From positions 1-45,096 of the forward strand of contig JBGSON010000055.1 of the NCBI GenBank assembly GCA_041739085.1: a stretch of 45,096 bases of DNA, in the 5' to 3' direction. A program made the position numbers and the translations under genes. The stretch comes from JBGSON01 sp041739085. Its GTDB lineage: Bacteria > Patescibacteriota > Gracilibacteria > CAIRYL01. The number at the start of each line of letters is the position of its first letter. The first letter of the stretch is position 1. Of the stretch, positions 1-7,722 are shown piece after piece. The notes under the pieces were generated by a model that searched no databases, had not been told where the DNA came from, and worked only from the letters and a program-made list of their open reading frames with translations.

Positions 1-825
1 TTCATTCCATTTCTCGGGGAGTTCAAAACCATATTCCTTTATCTGTGCTTCAATTTTCCCTTTCATTTCGGAAAATGGGATCTTTTCGTCGAGCCAGTGC
101 AATCCTTCTTTCGCTTTTTCCCCGGCCGCGGCGAGCGCATCGCTTGCTCCTGCGGTACTTATTCCGAGGAGTCCTCCGATCCATGTCAGTATTTCTCCCG
201 GAAGTTTTAATCCTGATTTGCATTTCTCCCAGAGGAATTTTGCGAAATTTACCGGGCTCGTGAGCGCTCCCTTCAGTTCATCGAGTGAGAATTTGCCCTT
301 CAGCGCATCACAGAGAGAACCAAGCACGGTCACTCCGATCGTTCCTCCGAGAAGTCCTTTGATAAGTGTCATGAGGACTCCCTTTTCGGTTTCCCCCTTG
401 ATCCCGAGTACTTTTTCTTTGAACCATCCCATGACTCCTCCTTCGGGGACCATTTTTTCCACTTTTCCCTTCACCCATCCCGCCACTTCTGATCCTAACC
501 ATAATAGAGCTGCGCCGGCTCCGGCGAATATCCCTGCCCGGAGTGCTCCTCTCGCGTAATTCCCTTCCTTGAAATCCGTTGTCATCGTCGTGAACTGATC
601 CGTGACCCATCCGGTTACCTTTCCGAAGAGTCCCTTCTTCTCCTCCGGTTTTTGCATCTCCTCATTTACACTCCTCGCAAATTCGCCGGGAGAATTGCTC
701 CCTCCTTCACGAGACCTTCTATCCATCTCCAAAAGAGCCGCACGGTCTCTCTCCGCCTGGGCTGCGAGTTCGGATTCATTTGGTCTTTGTATTTCTTGTG
801 CCTGAGTCGGAGTTCTTTGGGTCAT
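1..825 (-). CDS. Large unknown protein with hydrophobic segments, 3' end outside window
   Basis: The frame stays open for 275 codons from ATG at 825 to the window edge, so the C-terminus is missing. The start overlaps the stop of the small gene upstream in an ATGA arrangement, which suggests translational coupling. The first ~65 residues are polar and rich in Glu, Arg and Gln. Two glycine-rich hydrophobic stretches follow (about residues 95-115, motif GIFAGAGAALLWLG, and 155-180), then further amphipathic segments including LPGEILTWIGGLLGIS. I see no signal peptide and recognise no enzyme motif. The layout (small helical protein, then a large protein with internal hydrophobic segments) repeats at 1341-6064 and 32054-29599, so I place it in that unknown group. 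Function unknown; existence as a gene is likely because of the long open frame and the coupling. Confidence 0.75.
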   Translation of the reverse strand, partial: MTQRTPTQAQEIQRPNESELAAQAERDRAALLEMDRRSREGGSNSPGEFARSVNEEMQKPEEKKGLFGKVTGWVTDQFTTMTTDFKEGNYARGALRAGIFAGAGAALLWLGSEVAGWVKGKVEKMVPEGGVMGWFKEKVLGIKGETEKGVLMTLIKGLLGGTIGVTVLGSLCDALKGKFSLDELKGALTSPVNFAKFLWEKCKSGLKLPGEILTWIGGLLGISTAGASDALAAAGEKAKEGLHWLDEKIPFSEMKGKIEAQIKEYGFELPEKWNE

Positions 826-1160
826 ATGGGGATATCGGCGACTTGTGTTTTGAGTATTGCGGTCTTGTCCTGCTGATTGAGTTCGACTTTGATATCGCGG
901 ACTTTTTTCTTGTACCGGAGGTTTTCGCGGATGATGGCTCCGGAAAGATCTTCCAGGAATTCATCGCTCAGGTCGTCGAGGATGGAGAGCCACCGCATCT
1001 TCCTGGTGTCGTCATCTCTGAGGAAGAGCGCGTTTTCAATGAGGAGAGTGACCTGCTCGATCCTCTTTTTCCTGTCCTCCATGAGCGCTCCTGCGGAGAC
1101 ACCGTCCCGAAGCGCGTCGAGGCGGACTTCGGAGAAGCCGTTGGAGGAAAGTGGGACCAT
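822..1160 (-). CDS. Small helical protein of a three-copy family (copy A)
   Basis: 112 residues, charged and predicted helical, with no signal peptide. Around residues 34-60 it carries EQVTLLIENALFL followed by DDDTRKMRWLSILDDL. This resembles copy B (LLTLIEQSLFLEPEVKFDLLEAV) and copy C (IQELIEFIEKAPFPETDRARLL) elsewhere in the window: LIE, a small spacer, F-L/P, acidic residues, then a basic residue and a Leu-rich helix. The stop overlaps the next gene's start by four bases. An internal ATG at 1082 (MEDRKK) is an alternative start that would keep the conserved part. I do not recognise the family; a chaperone or partner for the adjacent large protein is only a guess from the repeated pairing. 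Confidence 0.7.
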   Translation of the reverse strand: MVPLSSNGFSEVRLDALRDGVSAGALMEDRKKRIEQVTLLIENALFLRDDDTRKMRWLSILDDLSDEFLEDLSGAIIRENLRYKKKVRDIKVELNQQDKTAILKTQVADIPI

Positions 1161-1288
1161 GGAATGCGGGATTTCGTCTTCCCATTATAGCAAATCGGGA
1201 CGGGAATGGGAAGGAGCAGTAGCAGGTTTGCAGGGTGATAAGTGGACAAGCAAAACCCCCGACTTGCTCCTTTGCGCGCTCCTTTTCC

Positions 1289-1318
1289 TTGATTCCGATG
1301 GCCTAAATATGATAAAAT
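1289..1318 (+). promoter_or_regulatory. Putative sigma70-type promoter for the 1341-6064 pair
   Basis: TTGATT at 1289-1294 and TAAAAT at 1313-1318 are separated by 18 bases, about 20 bases before the ATG at 1341. The spacer between the two divergent gene pairs is only 180 bp, so a promoter is expected here. Confidence 0.5.
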
Positions 1319-1340
1319 AGCATGAAAATAAATATCACAA

Positions 1341-1673
1341 ATGACTGAAAAAACAGAAATTTCTCCTACGGAAAAACTGCTCACCCTCATCGAGCAGAGC
1401 CTTTTCCTTGAACCGGAAGTGAAGTTTGATCTTCTCGAAGCGGTAAAAGCGAATCCCGATGGCGATTATTCCCATCTTCTGGAACTCCTCGAAAAAGGAG
1501 ATTTGATTCAGGGGAAGATGTTTGAAAAGCTCATGGAAAAGAATCCAAACTTTCCCCAGGAATTAAAGCAGGCGAAGTACCGGGCTTTAAAGAAAGCGTA
1601 TTCCACCGGAGAATCTGCTGAAGGGGATAGAGTAGAAAAGAAAATGGAAGAAAATCTCAAAAATATATCATGA
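1341..1673 (+). CDS. Small helical protein of a three-copy family (copy B)
   Basis: 110 residues, strongly charged and helical. Residues ~13-38 contain LLTLIEQSLFLEPEVKFD, which matches copies A (822-1160) and C (31767-32054) in spacing and hydrophobic pattern. A second half (HLLELLEKGDLIQGKMFEKL) continues as amphipathic helix and the tail is Lys/Glu rich. There is no signal peptide or membrane segment, so it is probably cytoplasmic. Its TGA stop overlaps the ATG of the 1464-residue gene in ATGA, which points to coupled translation of the pair. No Shine-Dalgarno precedes the start. Function unknown. Confidence 0.75.
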   Translation: MTEKTEISPTEKLLTLIEQSLFLEPEVKFDLLEAVKANPDGDYSHLLELLEKGDLIQGKMFEKLMEKNPNFPQELKQAKYRALKKAYSTGESAEGDRVEKKMEENLKNIS

Positions 1674-4600
1674 AGACTTCTCACTCAAACAGGCCTAATG
1701 GCAGGGTTTCTTTTTTAGAAAAGCATGTTATTTGCGTAGACACACCAGCTCCATCACCAAGAGTCGAAAGCAGTCAGCTGGAAAAAGATGACAAATATGC
1801 AGCTCACCAGGGAGTTCAACAGAATGAAATTTCAAGAATGCTCATTGCACAAGAAGGATTAACTGCAGGAGAGAGAGCAGCATTCCAGAAATATATGACG
1901 AACTGGCTGTCCCGGGAAATCCGGACTTACGATGTCGATACTCAATCCGGATTGAGTGCCGATGAACTGACGAGGCTGACTACTGCTCTGAAGGGGGAAA
2001 CAGAGAGAATCATCCAGGAATACAAGAAAAAAGAAACGGCTCAAGAAACGAGAGCAGCGCAAGCTGAGGCAAAGAAAGAAACTGTGTCCTCGCAAATGGA
2101 AAAAATGAATGCTCAGTTTGATGGGAAAAACTTGAATTCGCCTGAGGGCATTCGAATGGAAATGACCAAAATGCAGAATAAAATAGTGGTGTCAAATGAC
2201 CTGATGCAGAAGGCATCACTCTGGATCAAATACATGAATGACGACCTTCAGTATTTTCAGGATGAGGTTAAGGGCTGGACTTTGATGGGGCTCGCCGAGC
2301 TCACAAAAAGGACGGAGCAATCGAGGAAGGATACGGTGAAACAACTGACAGCATGGAAAGCCTCTCTTGAACGGATTATTGCTGATTACCGAACAAACAA
2401 CCAACAAATATCAGATGCCCCGGGAAAAATGCGGGATTATTCAAGAAAAGAATATCAAGAGAAAAAGGGAGAGCTGGCAAAAAGCAGGGAGGGAACTGAA
2501 ACATCAGTTGCGGCAACGACAGACGGGATAACAAAATACAGACAGCATATCGCTACACTCGAAAAAGCAAGAACCGAATTGCAGGAGAAGGATCTCGCAG
2601 CTAAAGCTCAGGGACAAAAAATAGCAGATGAAAAAACTGTAAACGAAGGATACATTGCCCAGCTAAATGGCATTTTAAACGAACTCCCGAAAGGAAATGA
2701 TGACAGGAAACAACTGGAAGTGCTTTATAGCGCTCTTCTTTCAAAGAATGCGAGCGCCACTGGAATATTGGGAAAAATTGAGTCTACATCATCTCAGGCA
2801 AGTGATACCAGTCAACAAACAAATCTCAACATCGTGTCATCAGGAGAGACTTTGGCTGCATTGCAACTCACATCAGAACATTTCAAGACGCAGCTGGTGA
2901 TGCTCGGAGATGCAGAAACACAGCTTTCGATGGATTATGAAACGAAAATCGAAGGGATGAACGAATTAGACAGAGGAGTTTCCGAAGGGATGCTCGGGAT
3001 GGAAATCCAAATGAATGATGTCATGGCTTTTGATACATCGCTTTCAGAACAGATTAAATATTTTACGGACTTGAAGATTGAAGAACCCAGCAAGTGGAAC
3101 CCCATGCTTTATGTGCGAAAACTCGTGAATGGGACCCGGGGCGTATTTAATGGTCTTAATAGCCAACCTCGTTGGTTACAGGAATTGACCGGTCGGGAAA
3201 AATTCCTGGATTTCGAGGCGTACTACAAAATATCCAAGGATAGCAAAGGGGGTTGGGGCAATTTATTGTACTTGAGTGATATTTGCGTTGGTGCGGCCGA
3301 AGGAGTCATTCATCTGGCAGACGGTGTTCTCACACTCGTCGAGCATCCGGTTGATACCGTAAGTTCCCTCACAAGTCTCGTTGGAATAAACTTTTCCAAA
3401 ATATTTGACGAAGAGGCGAGATGGTTCAGTTGGACTGACGGGAACAGCGTCTTTCATCTTCCGATAGCGAATACCACGACAAAAGACATGGGGCTAGCGA
3501 TTATCGCATGGGAAAAGTGGAAAGAAGGGAATTATGGCGCCGCTCTCGGTCAGACATTTGCCGGTGTTGTCGCAACGGTTGCGGGAGTCCGGGCATTACC
3601 GAAAGGGATCCGCGCGATCTCCCGCGCCCGCCCGTTCCAGGCGGCACGATTCGCCTATCAGGGAGCCGAAGGATCCGGCAGGTTTTCCCGATTAGCCTCC
3701 GCGACGAAAGCCCTCGCCACTGAAACGGGTCAGGTCGTTATGGACTCTGCAAGAGGATTGGGGAAAAGATTTGAAATGCCAAAAGCAATCGGCGAATGTG
3801 GAAAAACCCTTCAGGATATTCGGAATAGTAAACTCTTTAATGTTGAGGGGAAAGGAAATGTGCTAGACCAACTCAAGCAATATCTGAGAGGAGATAAAGG
3901 CGCGGAAAATCCGTTTACTGAAGCCGGAGATTTTGCAAAAGCAGTTGTGGAATTGAAGAGACTCCAAAGATATGAGGCACGGTATGTGCAATTAAATCGG
4001 CAGGAAGTTGTGAGGCTGAAGGCAGAAAAAACGACTTTAGAGAGAGAATTGAAAGCACATGAAAAGAAATATAAAAACTCAATCCCAGAAGAAAAAATGC
4101 CAGAATATCACGCAACAGAGACTCGCATTAAGGCTCAATTAGAAAATATTTCCCGCAATATTCAAGCCGCCCAGTGGAAAATTCAACAGATTCAGCCTCC
4201 GCTGAAGCCAAGTCAACAGGTTGAAGAAATTCAGCCAATGGAAGAAATCCAAACAGCTCTCAATGATTTGAAAACGGGAGATACTATCGTTTCAAGAGGT
4301 GGTTCGACGAGAGAGGTTCTTTCCGTTGAAAATGGGAATATTAAGTTTAAAGTCACTAAAAAGAATCAAGCTGGAGAGAGCATTGTAACTGAAGAAACAA
4401 TAAAAGTGGCTCATTTGGATGTATTCCTGGAAGGCAAAGATTGGATTCAGAGAATCGAGAGACCAAAGCCTATGAATGGGGGTGCTCAAACAGTCGGAAG
4501 TACACAGGAGGTATCTCCCTCCAGCCGAACAGAAGTTATTCCACAAGAGGTAAATTTATCCACCAAAGTACTTGAGGAGATACGGACACAAACAGCAAGG

Positions 4601-6064
4601 CGCGGGCAAATCGAGACTGAAATATCTCGACTCAATGAACAAGCACGTCAAATACAGGAAAGAGTGACGAGTGAAGTCCAAGGCAAATCAAAAGGGAAAT
4701 CTCAACAGGAAATTGCACAGGAAGTCGACCGTATGCTTGAGGCTGATGAAGTTTTTAATTCAGCAAATGGGCGATTAATGGACTTGCAGGGAGAACTCAA
4801 GGGAGTGAATAAGGCAATGGCTGACTTGCAACAGAAATATAGTAGCCCAGAAGTTCAAGAATATATTTCTCTCAAAAGGAGAGAAATTGATCTTAAAAGA
4901 GAAATCGGAGAAGTTGAATCCCAAATCCGCAAAGAAATTAAAGGAGAAGAACAATGGAAGAGTGCGAGTGAAGCAAAATTGGAAGCTGAGGTACAAGCAC
5001 GTCTTGAATCACATGCACATTTAAACACATTGAATCAGAAACTATTTGAAGCACAGGGAAAAATTAGAGCAACTGAGACAATAAATCCTGCCCTGAAGCA
5101 GGAAGTGTCCGTTTCAGAATCGGTAAATACAGAACCTGGCGCAACGACTTCAGGAAAACCAGTGCCTGCTGATGGAGTTGTCCCTGAAGTCTCTTCAGCT
5201 CCGGTATTAGAATCTCAGCCTCAAATCCTTGGCCGCATGCTTCATGAAGGGCCGGTACAATATCGAGTGAGACTCGCTAAGGAGTATTTGAGTGTTGATT
5301 TGCCCGCGAGCATCATGACAGCAATGCAAATCATAACATCCCCAAGCGAACTATTGTCATTTTTCAAGCAACATACGCCAGCGGCTCTAAAAAATGCAAT
5401 CAAAGGAGCACCATATCAAAAAAGTGTTGGCTTTCTCAAGGGCATGATTGACTCGGTAACGATGAGACCGGTGTTTGCGAAAGCCGCTCTCGGAAGTCTT
5501 GCTGTTGTCTTTGGGGTAAAACTTGCTCGATCAGATACCCTGTCAGCAACTGAAGTCAGAGAGCTCACTGATACAGAAAAGACGAATCTTATGCCGCAAT
5601 TTCAATCTGATCCGATCAAGTTTAATCTGTTTTGTGCTATGAATGCGGCGGGTATTGATGATGCACGCGATATTCTAAGAGATGCTGTAGCAGTGAAAAG
5701 AGAGAGTTTTCGCAAGATCCTCCTGGAGCATTCTGCTCATGACAATACATACACTGTCAACTTCAAGAAATTCATCGATTATCTGAAAGTTGTGAACAAT
5801 GATGGAGGAGCGGACGCTTCTTCGATCAATGATTCGAATATTGCAAGATCCATCGGCCTCGGAGAGATTTTTAACCCTGAAGAAGTAACACAAGTAAATG
5901 TAACTTCATCATCAGGCGAAACTTTCAATGGAGTGTCGCGTGAAGGCAGAAAGTATAAAACTCAAGATGGGAAGTATGTTCCCATCTGGGAAGGAGATAC
6001 TGTTGAAATCAAAGCAGGATCTTTGTTCTCACCTCCTGTTCCCAAGCCGACGGCCTCATCATGA
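1670..6064 (+). CDS. Very large coiled-coil protein with C-terminal shared module
   Basis: 1464 residues, not recognised. Residues ~1-460 are Glu/Lys/Gln-rich with long heptad-like stretches (putative coiled coils). Residues ~500-680 hold weakly hydrophobic segments (LYLSDICVGAAEGVIHLADG; LGQTFAGVVATVAGVRALP). A second coiled-coil zone spans ~760-870. A small stretch near 865-930 (LKTGDTIVSRGGSTREVLSV) looks beta/SH3-like, then a third coiled-coil zone spans ~970-1130. A moderately hydrophobic part (~1185-1290) precedes the last 76 residues (1389-1464). That last part has IGLGEIF, REG, TQDGKYVPIWEGD and VEI, and aligns with modules in the hydrolases at 26137-28020 and 28207-29574. There is no signal peptide and no enzymatic motif. 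It is translationally coupled to copy B. A structural or surface-assembly role is a guess. Confidence 0.8.
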   Translation: MKTSHSNRPNGRVSFLEKHVICVDTPAPSPRVESSQLEKDDKYAAHQGVQQNEISRMLIAQEGLTAGERAAFQKYMTNWLSREIRTYDVDTQSGLSADELTRLTTALKGETERIIQEYKKKETAQETRAAQAEAKKETVSSQMEKMNAQFDGKNLNSPEGIRMEMTKMQNKIVVSNDLMQKASLWIKYMNDDLQYFQDEVKGWTLMGLAELTKRTEQSRKDTVKQLTAWKASLERIIADYRTNNQQISDAPGKMRDYSRKEYQEKKGELAKSREGTETSVAATTDGITKYRQHIATLEKARTELQEKDLAAKAQGQKIADEKTVNEGYIAQLNGILNELPKGNDDRKQLEVLYSALLSKNASATGILGKIESTSSQASDTSQQTNLNIVSSGETLAALQLTSEHFKTQLVMLGDAETQLSMDYETKIEGMNELDRGVSEGMLGMEIQMNDVMAFDTSLSEQIKYFTDLKIEEPSKWNPMLYVRKLVNGTRGVFNGLNSQPRWLQELTGREKFLDFEAYYKISKDSKGGWGNLLYLSDICVGAAEGVIHLADGVLTLVEHPVDTVSSLTSLVGINFSKIFDEEARWFSWTDGNSVFHLPIANTTTKDMGLAIIAWEKWKEGNYGAALGQTFAGVVATVAGVRALPKGIRAISRARPFQAARFAYQGAEGSGRFSRLASATKALATETGQVVMDSARGLGKRFEMPKAIGECGKTLQDIRNSKLFNVEGKGNVLDQLKQYLRGDKGAENPFTEAGDFAKAVVELKRLQRYEARYVQLNRQEVVRLKAEKTTLERELKAHEKKYKNSIPEEKMPEYHATETRIKAQLENISRNIQAAQWKIQQIQPPLKPSQQVEEIQPMEEIQTALNDLKTGDTIVSRGGSTREVLSVENGNIKFKVTKKNQAGESIVTEETIKVAHLDVFLEGKDWIQRIERPKPMNGGAQTVGSTQEVSPSSRTEVIPQEVNLSTKVLEEIRTQTARRGQIETEISRLNEQARQIQERVTSEVQGKSKGKSQQEIAQEVDRMLEADEVFNSANGRLMDLQGELKGVNKAMADLQQKYSSPEVQEYISLKRREIDLKREIGEVESQIRKEIKGEEQWKSASEAKLEAEVQARLESHAHLNTLNQKLFEAQGKIRATETINPALKQEVSVSESVNTEPGATTSGKPVPADGVVPEVSSAPVLESQPQILGRMLHEGPVQYRVRLAKEYLSVDLPASIMTAMQIITSPSELLSFFKQHTPAALKNAIKGAPYQKSVGFLKGMIDSVTMRPVFAKAALGSLAVVFGVKLARSDTLSATEVRELTDTEKTNLMPQFQSDPIKFNLFCAMNAAGIDDARDILRDAVAVKRESFRKILLEHSAHDNTYTVNFKKFIDYLKVVNNDGGADASSINDSNIARSIGLGEIFNPEEVTQVNVTSSSGETFNGVSREGRKYKTQDGKYVPIWEGDTVEIKAGSLFSPPVPKPTASS

Positions 6065-6082
6065 TGAATCAACTTTTTCTCT

Positions 6083-6105
6083 GGAGCAGGTCTCAGACCT
6101 GCTTC
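6083..6105. terminator. Hairpin after the 1464-residue gene, possible terminator
   Basis: AGCAGGTCT (6085-6093) and AGACCTGCT (6095-6103) form a perfect inverted repeat 20 bases after the stop, extendable by G-U and G-C pairs. A moderately T-rich run (TCTCTTGTTCTG) follows. This could end transcription of the 1341-6064 pair, but the U-tract is weak. Confidence 0.4.
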
Positions 6106-6237
6106 TCTTGTTCTGAATGAGCCAATGAAGAGAGATGCGGAATAGTATTTTCTTAAGAGCCAAAATCACAAAAACAGCATATGATTCTGAAATCGAAATA
6201 AGGGGAGCGGATTAAAAAAATCTGCTCCAGAGAAAAA

Positions 6238-6262
6238 TTCCGGCTCGGAGGCCGAAATGACA
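6238..6262. repeat. Palindromic intergenic repeat with ATGAC tail
   Basis: ATTCCGGCTCGGAGGCCG followed by AAATGAC resembles the hairpin at 24494-24517 (ATTCCGG, a 7-base loop, CCGGAAT, then GACAAAG). Both have the ATGACAAAG tail, so they look like members of one dispersed family. The rest of the 6065-6343 spacer shows no gene I can support. Confidence 0.45.
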
Positions 6263-6343
6263 AAGCGGCGAACCTTTCGATTGAAATAAATCTCCATTTC
6301 AGGAAGAGTATGTGGGATCATTAAAGCCTATCTCTCTTCCTTC

Positions 6344-7123
6344 ATGAACATCGGAGAAAGCGTCATCCTCGGCATCGTCCAGGGACTCACAGAGTTCCTC
6401 CCCGTCTCGTCCTCCGGACATCTCTTCATCTTCGAATCGCTTGTTTTCGGAAAGAAGATGAACATCCCATTCGACGCGTTCCTCCACCTCGCGACGCTTG
6501 TCGCCGTTTTGCTCTTTTTTCGGATGCAGATCTGGTCGCTTCTCAGAAATTTCTTCTCTCCAAAGGGAGAAAAGAAAGAGAAAATCTACGCGTGGAAACT
6601 CCTCTTCGCGACGCTCATGACCGCCCCCATCGCATTCGCCCTGAAACCGTATGTTGAAAACGACCTTACGAAGTCTATGGTCGGATCGATGCTCCTTCTC
6701 ACCGCTTCCCTCATCCTTCTCGCGGAATATGCCTCCCCTCCTCCTGAAAAAAGGACGAAAGAGCTTTCGTGGAAGACTGCGTTCTTCCTCGGAATCGTCC
6801 AGTCCATCGCTGTGATGCCGGGAATATCCCGATCAGGTGCGACGATCGTCTTTCTCATGCTCTCGGGTGTGGAACGAAAAAAAGCGGTGGAGATCTCGTT
6901 CCTCCTCTCCATCCCGACGATCCTCGGCGCGTTCGTCTTCCTCATCCCGGAACTCAGGGCTTCAGAGATGGAGGTCCTTCCTCTCATCCTCGGAGGACTT
7001 TCGGCATTTTCCTGTGGTCTCGCCGCGATCTGGCTGCTCCTCAAATGGGTGGAGAAATATTGGGTCGCATTCGCGGTCTGGTGCGCAGTGGTGGGAGGAG
7101 TGGTTCTGCTCACCCCCCTCTAG
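6344..7123 (+). CDS. uppP: Undecaprenyl-diphosphatase UppP/BacA
   Basis: 259 residues, the usual length for UppP, which dephosphorylates undecaprenyl diphosphate in the membrane to recycle the lipid carrier of cell-wall synthesis. Both family signatures are present: GLTEFLPVSSSGHL (residues ~14-27) and PGISRSGATI (~150-159), with about eight hydrophobic segments. The start is preceded by a pyrimidine-rich stretch (CTCTCTTCCTTC) and no Shine-Dalgarno. The stop codon and the last three sense codons (Thr-Pro-Leu) lie inside the direct repeat at 7112-7146, so the native 3' end may have been replaced when the neighbouring repeat/nuclease unit arrived. The catalytic core is intact, so the enzyme should work. 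Confidence 0.95.
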   Translation: MNIGESVILGIVQGLTEFLPVSSSGHLFIFESLVFGKKMNIPFDAFLHLATLVAVLLFFRMQIWSLLRNFFSPKGEKKEKIYAWKLLFATLMTAPIAFALKPYVENDLTKSMVGSMLLLTASLILLAEYASPPPEKRTKELSWKTAFFLGIVQSIAVMPGISRSGATIVFLMLSGVERKKAVEISFLLSIPTILGAFVFLIPELRASEMEVLPLILGGLSAFSCGLAAIWLLLKWVEKYWVAFAVWCAVVGGVVLLTPL

Positions 7124-7146
7124 TCCCCCCTTGCAGGGGGGAAGCT
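7112..7146. repeat. 35-bp direct repeat, left copy, flanking DUF559 gene
   Basis: Differs at one base in 35 from the copy at 7652-7686, exactly 540 bp away. Each copy contains the palindrome CCCCCCTTGCAGGGGGG, so it can form a hairpin. The left copy supplies the stop codon of uppP. Confidence 0.85.
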
Positions 7147-7190
7147 GTCCCTCGTCTCCAAAATTTGCTGAGGAGTTCTCTCTCCCCCTT

Positions 7191-7589
7191 TTATAGGGAG
7201 CCGGAGGGGGTCGGCCCTGGTGTGGACTCCGGAGGGGGTCCCATCCCCTCCATGTACTCCATCAACGCTTCGATGCATCCTTCGATGTTCGTCATCACAT
7301 CGTCATTCGTGAATCGCAGCACTCTGATCCCGTGTTTTTCAAGAAAATGGGTTCTCCTGGCGTCATACCACATTCCCTGTTCGGTGAAATGAGAATCCCC
7401 GTCGATTTCTATGGCGAGTTTTCTGGCAAAACAGTAAAAGTCCACGACATACCTCCCGACGGAGCATTGCCTTCGAAATTTAAGGCCATGGATCTGCCTC
7501 ATCCGGATATGCTCCCAGAAGCGGATTTCCGGATCTGTCGGATTATTCCGTAATTTCCTTCGGATGGGTTTCAACTCTCTCCCGTTCAT
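7191..7589 (-). CDS. DUF559 family nuclease-like protein (PD-(D/E)XK fold)
   Basis: 132 residues matching the DUF559 family, small proteins related to very-short-patch-repair and restriction-type endonucleases. Family features visible are LRNNPTDPEIRFWEHIR near the N-terminus, FRRQCSVGRYVVDFYC (Asp of the active site), LAIEIDGDSH (Glu-x-Asp/Gly part), and the RVLRFTNDDVM ending of the fold. The tail after ~residue 117 (PPPESTPGPTPSGSL) is encoded by GC-rich repeat sequence containing GGAGGGGGT words, so the C-terminus looks borrowed from repeat DNA. The gene sits between two 35-bp direct repeats and between uppP and valS. It is probably an intact small mobile or selfish unit; its cellular role is unknown. 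Confidence 0.85.
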   Translation of the reverse strand: MNGRELKPIRRKLRNNPTDPEIRFWEHIRMRQIHGLKFRRQCSVGRYVVDFYCFARKLAIEIDGDSHFTEQGMWYDARRTHFLEKHGIRVLRFTNDDVMTNIEGCIEALMEYMEGMGPPPESTPGPTPSGSL

Positions 7590-7651
7590 GAATCACATAG
7601 GGGAAGACGAAATGAATCTTCATCATCGTCCTCCCGATTGGTGTACGCATG

Positions 7652-7686
7652 ACCCCCCTCGAGTCCCCCCTTGCAGGGGGGAAGCT
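7652..7686. repeat. 35-bp direct repeat, right copy, flanking DUF559 gene
   Basis: Right partner of 7112-7146 (one mismatch), with the same CCCCCCTTGCAGGGGGG palindrome. It lies 37 bp from the stop of valS. The 540-bp unit between the copies holds only the DUF559 gene. Confidence 0.85.
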
Positions 7687-7722
7687 ATCTCCTGTTCTAA
7701 AGAAGTCTACGAAAGCGAATAC

